64,000 nt of DNA from Capra hircus. Its lineage: Eukaryota; Chordata; Mammalia; Artiodactyla; Bovidae. Shown here one piece after another: positions 11,686-22,771 of the stretch; within the stretch, counting starts at the first letter, position 1; each line of letters begins with the position of its first letter. Under the pieces are notes generated by a model. The model was given only the letters and a program-made list of their open reading frames with translations, was not told the origin of the DNA and did no database searches. The DNA is taken from contig NC_030808.1 of NCBI RefSeq assembly GCF_001704415.2, forward strand, positions 83,484,594-83,548,593, given 5' to 3'. The translations under genes and the position numbers were made by a program.

Positions 11686-11850
11686 GACTTCCCTGCTGGT
11701 TCAGTGGCTAACACTCTATGCTCCCAATATAGGGCGCCCAGTTTCAATCCCCAGTCAGGGAACTAGACCCTGAATGCTGCAACTAAGACCCAGTACAGCT
11801 AAGTAAATAGATAAACAAATATTTTTAATAAAAATAAATAAATAATGAAG
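11686..11850 (+). mobile_element. CHR-type tRNA-derived SINE
   Basis: 'acttccctgctggttcagtggctaacactctatgctcccaatatagg...cagtttcaatccccagtcagggaac' is the tRNA-like head of a cetartiodactyl CHR SINE. It is followed by an A/T-rich tail of taaataaa units. Confidence 0.8.
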
Positions 11851-13194
11851 AGGGTGGTTCAGCTCCTTATCTGCCTTCCATTTTCTCTCTCAGAATTAGG
11901 CCTAGCAGCTTTCCTTTTTAAGAAATGTGATGATATAATAAGCCATACTTTTAAATTACCAGATACTATCTCTTTAAAAGAGCTGGAGATGAAGTTGCTC
12001 TCTGAGCATTCCTAAAATCATAAAATCACTTAATTTCAGGGAAAAACTAATTTGATTCTGTTTCAGATGTTGCTGTCTCTTTTGGGGGGAAAAATGTTAA
12101 TAATCAATTGAAAATTAGCTCTTGATAATATTTACAATGTAAGTTTTAAAGGGATAGTCTTCAGAGAAATTGAGATAAAAAAAATTTTTTTTTTTTTTTA
12201 CAAAATTCCTTTAGGTTTGGCAGTTAGCCTATTTTTTTTCGAGTTTTGAAAATATGTCTTTCTTCAAAATTTAGGGGAGACAAAACAATCAGATTCTATG
12301 TTGAGTAGATATAGGAAGTCATGATTAAAGGTGAATCAGGAAAAATTGCATGTGGGTTGGTGTCACTTTGAAACCAGGGAGAGGCTAACGTACCAGGAGT
12401 GATGCAGGGCCTGGAGCAGCTACCAGCCTGCCTGCCTCAATGAACACACAGTAGGAGGGGGTTCCCCACCTGATGGGCCTCCCAAAGGAGTAGTTTATTC
12501 GTTGGTTCCCTTTTACAGCACCAGTTGACTGCGAAAATCCCTTCTTTGGGATGCCCTGGGGTATTTCCAAGTCAGGGTGACTGAAGGAAAACAGGATATG
12601 ATTTCACAAGAAACTTGTTCTGCTTTCAAATCACCTCATTTTATAATTCATTCAGTGAGGCTTGTAAGGAAACCCTAACAGAGAAATAAAGCAGCAATTG
12701 GTGGGTTGGTCTGTGGTCAGTTTTCTTGGCTCATTATTTGAATCAAAGGACCAATATTTGAAAGTAAGCATTTATTTGTATATGTTCTCCTCCTCATAGA
12801 GCTTTCAGGAAGCTTAATTCAAAAGTTTCCCAAAAGTACTCTAGCTGTAGGTTAGCTTTCATCTCAAAATTGGAAGTAATAACACCTATGTTGATATTTT
12901 ATGTTATAAACAGAGGAACATTTAATTGCCAAATTACTCACCTCCCTCATTTTACACAGAAGAAAATGGACACCCAGGAAGATTAAGTGACATGGCCAAC
13001 ATCTCCCAGCTACTGACAAATGTGGGGGCTCTATTATGTACATGAGCAGGTAGCAGCTGCCCAGCAATTACTGAAGATCAGCATGCTGAGTGCATTACAT
13101 AATTGCCTATTGTAATCTCCACCCAGTAGATATTAAAGGACCAACCATAAATGCCATTTATTAAGCTTTACCTTTGTGCTAAGTATTTTAATAT
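11851..13194. other. MCF2L2 intron with one MIR
   Basis: Mostly unique intronic sequence. At about 12885-13035 there is a minus-strand MIR-like stretch ('cctccctcattttacacagaagaaaatggacacccaggaagattaagtgacatggcc'). A T-rich run sits at 12184-12200. No exon recognised. Confidence 0.5.
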
Positions 13195-13660
13195 TTGCCA
13201 ACAAAGGTCCATATAGTCAAAACTATGGTTTTTCCAGTAGTCATGTATGGATGTGAGAGTTGTATCATGAAGGAGGCTGAGCACCAAACAACTGATGCTT
13301 TTGAATTGTGCTGGAGAAAACTCTTGAGAATCCCTTGGACAGCAAGGAGATCAAATCAGTCAATCCTAAAGGAAACCAACCCTGAATATTCATTGGAAAG
13401 ACTGATGCTAAGGCTGAAGCTGCAATACTTTGGCTATAAAGAGCTAAGTCACTGGAAAAGACCCTAATGCTAGGAAAAATTGAAGGCAGGAGGAGAAGGG
13501 GGCGACAGAGGATGAGATGGTTGAATGGTATCATTGACTCAATGGACGTGAGGTTGGGCAAACTCCAGGAGATAGTGAAGGACAGGGAAGCCTGGCCTGC
13601 TGCCGTCCATGGGGTCACAGAGTTGGACTCGACTGAGCGACTGAACAACAACAATCACAA
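13195..13660 (+). mobile_element. BovB LINE 3' part
   Basis: Plus-strand BovB from 'LPTKVHIVKTMVFPVVMYGCES' (open 13195-13467) through the RRRRGRQRMRWL segment (open 13467-13676) to the gagcgactgaac tail, which ends in a caacaacaat simple tail. A frame break separates the two coding remnants near 13440-13467, where the copy lacks some residues around 'QYFGY..ELSHW'. Confidence 0.93.
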
Positions 13661-13664
13661 TAAC

Positions 13665-15333
13665 CTTCTGATATAGATGTTATTACACCTATTTTACTCA
13701 TAGAGAAGTAAGGTGCTACCCAAGGCCACTTAAAAAAAAAATAAGCTGGGAATTCCCACCCAGATTTACCTCTCATGCCTCAGTTTGTATGTTTTTCACT
13801 CAGTTTTCACTCTTGAAGAGATTTTGAAATTATAGGTCACAGTGGTAACAGTGAACTCAGGTGGGTTTACTAGCATTTATAAATAAATAAAAAGAATAGA
13901 GTGCAATGGGATAGAATTTAAAATAGAATATATCCAATCACAAAATCACACAAACATTTTTCAGTTACATGTACATCTGTTGTATGTTTTTTCCAGTGCC
14001 ACCAAACAATTAACTCAGTTCTACACAGTCTACCTGGAGACAGCATCAGATTCCAAACAATGAGGACTCATCCTTATTAAGACTACTCCCAAGCCTCTTC
14101 AGAGGCCAAAGGCAAACACCAGTTGTCACCTGTGCTTCTGAGAAACTGGCTAGGTGCTTCCTAAAAGTTACCTCATTAACATAAACCCAAGTGTGGTTGA
14201 AAGGGATTTGTTATAAATATCAAGACACTCTTAACACAGGAAATTTTAGGAGCTCTGTGCCAGAAATAGAATGAAAACCAAATATCGATTTCTCAACTAT
14301 AAATCACAATATATATGTGTAAGTGTTATTAGGTAAACATTTTTCCTGTGAACTGTGGTCAGATTTTGAAAGCCACTGCACCAAAACTAATCCATCTAAA
14401 CCTTAGCAAAACACTGGTATATAGTGCAGGTAACTGCAGGCTCTCATTAAAAGAGTCCCCAGATCTGATGTGGGTCCTTCCCATATAGCCTCAAAAACAT
14501 GGGTGTTGTATTCCATCAACCTTGATTGACAGAGGACTCTCTCTCCACCCTAACACCAACTGTCTGACATGTGGCCATAAGAACATAGGTTGACACACCA
14601 AGTCCATATCCAGGCATTTCAGCAACCCTGTGAAGTCCTCTTCGTACATGATAGTCTGTAAATTAGAGGGGCATCATCATCCTGTATAAAAGATGACAAA
14701 TTTCCGACCTACACCTTGAGTCACTGTTATTTTTCCATCTATAATAGGTTGTCATGAAATAAGAGACTCTACAATCCACTATAGTAACAATAGATCACTA
14801 GAGTTAGAAAGAGCACAGTTCATTTCACAAGTATAAGCGAGTTTTACAGTGGAGGGAGTTTTGTTAATAATGATAGCTACTCTTTCTAAAGGTATTGCAT
14901 GTTGTGGATTCAAAGGTGAGTAAGGCTGGAGCGCAGAGTCTAGTGGGTGTTTTTGTCGTGGTAGCATCACAGAGGAGGAACTAGAAAGGGATGCAGTGTA
15001 ACATTAACTGCCATAGTAATTAGCTCAACATTACATAGAAAATGTGAAGAAAGAGCTTTGATAGTGTGGTAAAAATACCTAGATTGGTTTGAAGCCAAGG
15101 ACTGGTATTTACTTCAGTATATGATTGAAATGAAAAATAAATTCTAGTCTCTGGTCAAATATATGTAAGGCGGAACTAAAAATTTAGATTCTCATTGAAA
15201 TGATACCCTATACTAAAAGAAAAAATATGAACCTGAATGGAAGATTGTTCTTATATTTTAGAGCGAAATTAGCAAAGCTAGTATCTCAAATCCTTTATTT
15301 GTTAGCCTGCTTTCTGGATATGATACCAGGTTT
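13665..15333. other. MCF2L2 intron, no gene seen
   Basis: Begins with what looks like the remainder of an old MIR ('tattacacctattttactcatagagaagtaaggtgctacccaaggccac') interrupted by the BovB upstream. The rest is unremarkable A/T-rich intron. No exon recognised. Confidence 0.45.
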
Positions 15334-15545
15334 GGGCTTCCCTGGTGGCTCAGAGGTTAAAGCATCTGCCTCCAATGCGGGAGACCCGGGTTCGATCCCT
15401 GGGTCGGGAAGATCCCCTGGAGAAGGAAATGGTAACCCACTCCAGTATTCTTGCCTGCAGGATCCCATGGGTGGAGGAGCCTGGTGGGCTACAGTCCATG
15501 GGGTCGCAAAGAGTTGGACACGACTGAGCGACTTCACTTCACTTT
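15334..15545 (+). mobile_element. Bov-tA SINE
   Basis: Well preserved: 'gggcttccctggtggctcag', box-B-like 'gggttcgatccctgg', 'gaagatcccctggagaagg', 'ctacagtccatggggtcgcaaagag', ending 'gagcgacttcacttcac'. Young in appearance. Confidence 0.95.
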
Positions 15546-16099
15546 GGGAAGATATCTATAAAAGGATAGAAAATCCTTGGTTTTCTTTCATACACTGAAC
15601 ATTTTTAAATTGCTGTTTCTGTGGTCTGCATTGTGGATAATAATACAACCTTAACTTGACTGCTCTCTGCTAATCCAAATAGAGGATTCTCTTGCATTGT
15701 CTACATCTATCTGAGCAGCCTGTCACTCTGATCTGTTCTGCAAGTTAGTTCATCTGAGACTGGGCAAAGCTCATCCTTCAACTTTTAGCTCAAATTACAA
15801 GGAATCTTTATGTTTATTCATTAAATTTCCCTTAACGATACTTTTGCAAGCGGGCCCCTTCTAAATCTCTACTCTCTTTTGTGACAGTGTAAAATAACTC
15901 ATTTAAACAGAACCTAGCAGGCAGGAAGAACTCAAATGCTGGCTAATTATTTACTTGCTCATTATTGGTTAATACCTTTATTACAATACTTCCGTCGCTA
16001 TCAGTATGATACACAAATTCACATCCTTGTTAAAATTATATTTTTTTGAAAGTAAATTCAGTAGGGGTCTTGTTTCTTCTTGAGAATTAAATGCCTAGT
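15546..16099. other. MCF2L2 intron, no gene seen
   Basis: Intronic sequence without recognisable exon, RNA gene or repeat. Confidence 0.5.
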
Positions 16100-16725
16100 G
16101 TTATTCTGAAAAAGATCCACAACCCTATGTGGCAGATAGTGCTGTTACCAGAAGGGGAACCACCCCCCACACTTACAGGGCCCAAGAGTGGGCTCTAATA
16201 CTCGGAAATGAATTGTCCGAGGAGGCACACGTACTGACAGAGCAAGAGAGCTTTTTGGGAAGGCGCTTGAGTGGAGAGTAGCAGGGGAAACAAAGCCAGG
16301 GAAACCTGCCACATGACTCTCAGGTTTTATGGTAAGGGGGTTACCTTTCTGGGCTCTCTCTGGCCAGTCATCTTGCTTAGCCCATATTTAGTCTGACTCA
16401 AGGTCCTTCCTGGCGGCACAGACACTTCTCAGCTAAGATGTACCCCAGCACAAGGGTTTCTGGGAGGTTGGCAGGACATATTATGGATTGGCACCTCCTC
16501 CTTCCTTTTGGCCCCTCTCAAATTCTCTCGGAAGCAGCACTTTGTTCCTTATCAGGACCTTCTGTTGTGAGACAGCTCATGCAAGTGGTTATTATTGTGC
16601 CTGGCCAAGGCAGGCAGTTGCATGGGGTCCATGTTCTAGGGGAGGAAATCAAGAGATTCAGTGAATTTGCCCAAGGTCTTAGAGGCGGCTCATAGTGGAG
16701 CAGGACTTCCAACTATCAGCTGGCT
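16100..16725 (-). repeat. Old MIR split by an LTR insertion
   Basis: Left part (about 16112-16154, 'atccacaaccctatgtggcagatagtgctgttacc') and right part (about 16645-16720, 'aggaaatcaagagattcagtgaatttgcccaaggtcttagaggcggctc') are consecutive pieces of one minus-strand MIR. The LTR-like block between them was therefore inserted later. Confidence 0.55.
16155..16640 (-). mobile_element. Probable ruminant endogenous-retrovirus solo LTR (degraded)
   Basis: A block of about 485 bp that resembles bovine ERV LTRs read in reverse: 'atgaattgtccgaggaggcac', 'gagagctttttgggaaggcgc', 'gggaggttggcaggacatattatgg', 'tcatgcaagtggttattattgtgcctggcc'. No gag, pol or env sequence lies beside it, so it is a solo LTR. 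Exact ends and family name are uncertain. Recognition is from memory of the family, not from a search. Confidence 0.5.
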
Positions 16726-16986
16726 TTACCAGCTACATTGGTGACCACTCTGCACTGCCCAAGGAGGCAGTGTGATAGAACAGACTTGTGATTACCAGCC
16801 TGTGAAAAGTGGACCCTAGACTTATCTCTGCCTTTAGCTCTCTTTCTAAGCTTGAGCAGGTCACAACTTCTCCAGACCTTGATTTCTTACCAAAGAAATA
16901 GAAGACATTTGGGAATAGAAAAATATAGGTAAGAGCCCTCCTCCCCAAACAAATAGATGATCTTACCAAAATCTCTTTCACTTTAG

Positions 16987-17072
16987 AATGAAGAAATACT
17001 TGAAAGCAGTTATGATGCGGACAACCCTGAGCCAGAGCAACCTGACAGTTCCAAAAATCTTTCTCCCAGCAG
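16987..17072 (+). CDS. MCF2L2: MCF2L2 coding exon (linker immediately before DH domain)
   Basis: An 86-nt exon between a 'caaaatctctttcactttag' acceptor and a strong 'cag|gtaaga' donor. It opens in phase 0, matching the end of exon 1814-1905, and encodes NEEILESSYDADNPEPEQPD and then SSKNLSPS, plus two bases (ag) of an Arg codon. The first base of the exon at 53516 (g) completes AGG = Arg. The phase fit and the reading-through peptide across a 36.4-kb intron strongly support these as successive exons. The segment is acidic and Ser/Pro-rich, a likely flexible linker. It is not conserved enough for a domain call. Alternative exons between here and 53516 are not excluded, but none is needed to keep the frame. 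Confidence 0.85.
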
Positions 17073-17430
17073 GTAAGATTGCACATCCCTTTGCAGAAGT
17101 CATTTTAACCCTTTAAAGGGGTGAGTGTGGTGGGGGGAGGAAGGTGGGATATACTTGCTTTTAAATCTCATAACTAATCTTTCCTAGATAAATTCACATA
17201 TTTATTCTGTGTATTAACTAACCTTCATTATTTACCCATGAAGAAAATTCATGAATTTCATAAAAGCAACAAGCAGGAGATGAAAAATGGCACCTTAAAA
17301 GGCTTTTTAAAAACACTGATTATCAAGAAAATTGTAAATGAAGTTATTCCTAATATGAATTATTGATTTTAAAGCATTTAAAGGATATAGGTTCCCCAGA
17401 GACACAATTTATACAAATGTAATGCTATTT

Positions 17431-17660
17431 GGGGGGCTTCCATGGTGGCTCAGTGGCAAAGAATCTGCCTCGCAGTGCAGGAGATGCAGGTTTTATCCCT
17501 GGGTCAGGAAGACCCCCTGGAGAAGGAAATGGCTATCCACTCCAGTATTCTTTCCTGGAAAATGTCATGGACAGAGGAGCCTGGCAGAGTACAGTCTAGG
17601 GGTATTGATTGTATTGACACGAAAGAGTCGACACAATTGAATGACTAGACAGCAGCACAG
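17431..17660 (+). mobile_element. Bov-tA SINE with 9-bp TSD
   Basis: tRNA-like head 'ggcttccatggtggctcagtgg', Bov-A body and a diverged end. Flanked by the direct repeat atgctattt at 17422-17430 and 17661-17669. Confidence 0.9.
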
Positions 17661-17741
17661 ATGCTATTTTTGGCCTACAGAAAGGTGTCTGCATGCATAT
17701 GAATGCTCTCTTGATCAGAAAGCCTAAATTATGGCAGTTAA

Positions 17742-17897
17742 CAAAAAGGATGAGATGGTTGGATGGCATCACCGACTCTATGCACATGAGTTTGAGTCAG
17801 CTCCAGGAGTTGGTGATTGACAGGGAAGTCTGGCTTGCTGTAGTCCATGGGGTCGCAAAGAGTTTGACATGACTGAGCAACTGAACTGAACTGAAGA
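17742..17897 (+). mobile_element. BovB 3' terminal fragment
   Basis: 'ggatgagatggttggatggcatcaccgactc', 'agctccaggagttggtgattgacagggaag', ending in ctgaactgaactgaag. Short 5'-truncated copy. Confidence 0.9.
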
Positions 17898-18439
17898 CCA
17901 AAAGCATGAGAAGAAACTCACTTTTTAAAAGTCTTTATACTCAGAATCCTCATCATTACCTCTAATTTAGCATTTGTCATGTTTTTCTGACACCATTTGA
18001 CGCATAAACTCCCTTATGAGCTGCTTTTATTGCCCAGAGTCTACCATGTTTGGCTCTTAGCAGGTCTCCATAAATATGCTTGTAATGCAATGAACAGATA
18101 TCTTTTGGAACTCGCCTCTTGATTAAAGCTAATATTAGTTTAATTAGACTACTTGCTATTCTTTCCCTTTAAACTATTCAAGGAAACATGTGGGCTCTTA
18201 CTGGTTGAAATATACCTTTGAGTTATAGCAAAAGGTGCAATTCAGCATATCTGAAAGTGTGTTAGGTTGGGTTGTATCTGAGGTGAACCACTTGGCAATG
18301 TGTTCTGTCGTTTTCCTTAATTGACAGGATATCTTTGGGGACTTCTCTATTACTACAACCACATTTACTTTTATCATTATAGTTTGTCTTATAGTGAATG
18401 CTCTAAGTTAATTGGTGAATTATTATATTAATTTATAGT

Positions 18440-18642
18440 AGTGGTTTAATCACTAAGTCATATCCAGCTCTTTGCCACCCCATGGACTGTAGCCCCCTAG
18501 GCTCCTCTATCCATGGGATTCTCCAGGCAAGAATACTGGAGTGGGTTGCCATGTCCTTCTTTAGGGGATCTTTCCAACCCAGGGATTGAACCAGGTTTCC
18601 TGCATTTCAGGCAGATTCTCTACCGACTGTGCCACAAAGCAA
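18440..18642 (-). mobile_element. Bov-tA SINE
   Basis: Reverse complement of the Bov-A body ('catggactgtagccccctaggctcctctatcc', 'ggcaagaatactggagtgggttgcc') followed by the tRNA-like head ('cccagggattgaaccagg', 'ctaccgactgtgccac'). Diverged flanks 'gtttaatca' and 'attaaatca' may be the decayed TSD. Confidence 0.9.
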
Positions 18643-19134
18643 TGATTAAATCATACCTCTAATGAGAAATACAAATAGGAAAAGTTACAGCATTTAATGA
18701 AACAAAAATATCTAAGATTCTTACAAAAGAATTTTGAGAACAGGCCAAATTAGCTAGTGGATTGACCAGGAGATAGGAGAAACTGTAAGATTACTCATTT
18801 TGTCCTCCCAGGAGCTTTGAATAACTACTATAAGATCACACCTTTGCTGTAACAATTTAATCTGTATTTCCTTTTTTACTTTTGATTTTACAGTTTTGAG
18901 TTTTTAATGTATAACTAATATAAATTTGTTGGGCTACAGTTGGACAGGTATATGCTTGGCATATAGTAAGCATTCAGATTTTGTTGAATAAATTATAAAC
19001 TTTTAAATAGTACAGGTAAAATGTTATAACAATGTCCATTAAGGGTTCTGAATAATTAATCTCTTTTCACATTTGGATGGCTTGCCAGAATAACATTACT
19101 TTATTATATTTGGAAAAAGTAATGATTTTAAGCA

Positions 19135-19550
19135 TTTTGTGATAATACTGGGCATAGTCCCTAACTTCAGAACTTACATTTTAGCTAGGGAAAAAACACA
19201 TGAAATGATTCCTAGGTAGCACAATAATATATGTGATTCAGTATATATTTTAGAGGGAGGGGAAGAGATGCTTAATGGAAGATCAGAATTGGGGTTGTAG
19301 ATATAAGATTTCAACAGCTTCAGGAGAAAGTGTTCCTGAAAAGGGAAACCAGTTTATGCAAGGTAAGGTTGGTCATGAGTGAAATTTGTAATGGGTAATG
19401 GTGGCTACAAGGAGTGAAGGAGGAAGAGAAGATTAGATAGAACCTTGAAAACCAGGTAGAAGAGATTGGATTTGATGCTGGAGGCAGTAAGGAGCCTTTG
19501 AGTTCTGGAGCAGAGTAACATCATAATGAAAGCTGAGGGTAGTCCCACTG
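19135..19550 (+). repeat. L2-like LINE 3' end
   Basis: 'gtccctaacttcagaacttacattttag', 'aaccttgaaaaccaggtagaagagattggatttgatgctggaggcagtaaggagcctttgagttctggagcagagtaacatcat' follow the order of an ancient mammalian L2-type 3' region. Diverged. Confidence 0.5.
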
Positions 19551-20332
19551 CAGGATAAACATAGTTACGGAGACATCTAACATTTCTCTCATTATTACAG
19601 AAGAACGAATAACCCTGTATATCACTAGTTCTCTGTTCTAATTCTCATTGTAGCTGTGGTATTCAATTAAAGTCCCAAATACAGGTCAACTCAACTCTTC
19701 CTCATAATTATCATTTTAGTCCCAACTATAAACACCCCAGCCATGCCTCACAAGTAAAAAGTTCTGCTGCAACGAAATAATTCAGATGATTCTGAGTTTT
19801 AAAAATATATATTGAACCACACCATCTAGTATGATAAAGAATCAAGAAAGAATCAGGTGCAAAGCAGATGATCACATACTATGTACAAATCTACTGAAAC
19901 ACCAAACGCTGCAGAGCAGGCCTAAGAACATTCCTAATGTTAAGAGACTAGGGCTAAATTTGAATCAACGTTTGACTAGTTAATGACACCAAATAAAAGG
20001 AAAATGGTGTCTTAAGGCACTACGGCTATAGTTCTTATTTCATCTTTTCCTGAACAGTCTATTAGGAGAGAAGACTTCCCGCACTTAGACGTTCCAGAAT
20101 AAACCTTTCAACAAACAAAAGAAGCACTTTAGATGGCTCCACAATGCAGAGAACACAGCAATCCTCTATCCTGGGCACAGCAGCAAGTCTGAACAGGAAA
20201 TAGGATTAAGAACACGTATTACAGGCCTCTCTGACATTAAACAGAACCAGTTGATGACATAAACAAATAGTGTTCACCCAGGAGTTTAAAAGCCTTTGTG
20301 AAAATACACATCTGTTGACAATTTTCAAGTTG

Positions 20333-20338
20333 TTTATT
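20333..20338 (-). terminator. B3GNT5: Candidate B3GNT5 poly(A) signal
   Basis: Minus-strand AATAAA about 2.43 kb after the B3GNT5 stop codon. Chosen because repeat-free sequence extends to about this point. Not proven: several other AATAAA hexamers lie closer to the stop. Confidence 0.4.
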
Positions 20339-21215
20339 GGAAATCATAGATTTATTTTTAAAAACCCGCTAATTATTTTGCCATATAAGAGCAAAATTAA
20401 AATAATATAAATAACATTTTGGTATAAAATTAATAATATGGAAAATAGATGCAAGCCAACCAAGAGGTAAAAAGTGTTTAGCAATAATACTGTATATAAC
20501 CATCAATTGACCATCCAGCCTGAAAGTTTATTTTCCCTTTATTGATGACTTTTAAAGATAGCCTTGCACTGGAGCACCAAAAAGTTTTTTTTTTCCTTCC
20601 TTTTTTAAAAGGTTGGAATCCTTTATTTACAATTATTCTTCTCAGTACTTTAAGTCTGATGAAGGAAGTATCTAGCAATTTCCTTATTAAAAAAAGGAAG
20701 TGCCTTCATATTTCCTCTAAATTTAAATGTTTCATTCTGTGTCAAGGAAAAATGAAAGATGAACACAACTGAAGGGAGCTCTTTCACAAATAAATAACTG
20801 TTTCACAAAAGTATTGATGTAAACAAGATCATTTTGATGGGCAGAGACACGGATGTTCTCAACCAATAGCAAATTTAAACAGTTACAAGTATAGATACAC
20901 AGGGCATATATATGACCAAAGGACAAATGGTATTAAAGGATCAACTAATAAAAATTAATTATAAACCTGCTTTGCCAAAATGCACTTTTGTTCTCTACAG
21001 TTTTTAAAATTGGTCAGAAAATTTAAATTGTAATGATCTAAAAACTCTGAATCTACTCTGAAAGTAACTACAAACCAGAATGTTTGACACCATAGTTTTG
21101 ACATGAGTTAAAAATGCTAAATTATCTGAACAATCAATGTAAACAAGCTTTGATTTTCACAATAGAAAAAATTAACAAAAAGCTTCTGTAAACAATGAAA
21201 AGCTACCTGCAACAA

Positions 21216-21256
21216 ATTATATATATATATGTGTATATATATATATATTTATATAT
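21216..21256. repeat. (AT)n-rich simple repeat
   Basis: Imperfect AT/GT dinucleotide run (atatatatatatgtgtatat...) inside the inferred B3GNT5 3' UTR. Likely variable in length. Confidence 0.85.
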
Positions 21257-22771
21257 CATCATCATCCAGTTATGTATACTGAGAATTCTTTTTTAGTTTT
21301 TTTGTGTGTTTCAGATGTCATCATTTCAAGTGATACATCTTTGTTTTCCCTAACACTCACCTTTGCAGACAAAGGGTTTATAATCAGTTTAACTGCTTTT
21401 GCTGAAGTCATTATTTTGCCTTTCATATAATCCCCCTAACAACAGACCTCACCTAGTTCTTTCTGTAGTGAGGAGAGGTTGTTTGTATCATAGCCACATT
21501 TTCATCCTGCCATGTAAAATAAATCTAACTTCCGATATTGGATCTCAGCCACATCTCTTTTATTACAAGGAACATACAGCTTTACAAATGTTTTAAACTT
21601 CATTCAGGTGACTTTTCTATCACTTTCATTCTGAAATATTTAGAAGTTGAATATCACCTCTGATAGTCATTTTGATGAAAGAATACATTTTTTTAGCTAC
21701 TACAGTTTTGATGTTTAATACTCTCAGTTTTAGCAGCTAAACTTAAAACCAACTGGTTTATGAGACCCTGTTGGAGAGGGGTGGGCTGATTTTAGTAATT
21801 AATACAATTTAGACATTAAAACTTTTATTTTATAAATTATGGAGAAAAGAGTCTCATAAAGTTCTATCTTTCTTTTTGAATTCTTCTCCATTATTAATAT
21901 TCCTTTATGTAAACTACATTCAAATAGCTGCCTTAAAAACAGACTGATACTGAATATTTTAAAACCAGTTGAAATTTCATTAAATTATTGATAAAATCAA
22001 CCTATCTGAATTAACAATGATTTATCTCTAGCAAAGGACCCTCTGAGTAAGACACTGTCCATGTTTTGTGTCATTGTCTAATAATAATAAAAAAAAAACA
22101 TAATAAAGTACTAGTTAGGATAGAGCTAATGACTTCTCAAATTTCACATTAAACTTTGAAAAAATGTATAAATATATTTAAAATGACTCCAATACTGTCC
22201 AGGTAAAACAGCTACATGAATGTGACAGTAAATGATTTGGTGATTTATAAAGAAATTGTGTATCTTCTCCTAAGTCTCCTCTGAAGAAGAGGAAACTTTC
22301 TTTGACCAGGTTCATGTACTTTCTTCCATGCCAATCCTCCCTTGCCCCCACCAACTCCCTCAAGTGCTCTTTAATAAGTACCTGGTTCAGCAACATATCC
22401 ATTTCTTGGAAATGTTATGCTATACATTTACTTGGTATTTTCCAAAAGCAGTTATCCTAACACCTAGGCACCTTAATAACTTTTCTACTCCTCCAATATA
22501 CACATGGTACTGATAACTTGAAATTCCCTTTAGTTTTGTTTTCATATGAACCTTGTCTAAATGTAAATCCCTTGAAATGAATTTAGGCAATGAAGTAGGT
22601 AAGTTATATTGAAGGGCTTCTAGAATCAAAGAAACATTCTGATAGACTGGGCTTTCAAAATATTCCTTTGTTCTTCATATTCATTTCACTTATGGTATAG
22701 ACAAACATTTAAAAGTTTCTTTATCCAGGTTTGGCTCAGTGACAGTGATAAAATACAACATTCAAGTACTA

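Larger units (their letters stand above)
20330..22771 (-). other. B3GNT5: B3GNT5 3' UTR (inferred)
   Basis: About 2.4 kb downstream of the B3GNT5 stop on the minus strand. It is A/T-rich and free of young SINEs, unlike its surroundings, which suggests it is kept as transcript sequence. A minus-strand AATAAA lies at 20333-20338 and is my preferred poly(A) signal. Other AATAAA hexamers occur inside, so shorter transcripts are possible. A UUAUUUAUU AU-rich nonamer (minus strand) is present at 20789-20797, pointing to possible mRNA turnover control. The end point is inference from sequence only. Confidence 0.45.

Noticed and set aside
15334..15410. tRNA-like sequence with box A/B-like motifs
   Set aside because: It is the tRNA-derived head of a Bov-tA SINE, joined to Bov-A sequence and repeated many times, not a functional tRNA gene.
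15200..15598. 132-codon open frame with a 'GGSEVKASASNAGDPGSIPG' segment
   Set aside because: The peptide is the translation of a Bov-tA SINE. Versions of it recur at every Bov-tA in the window on either strand.
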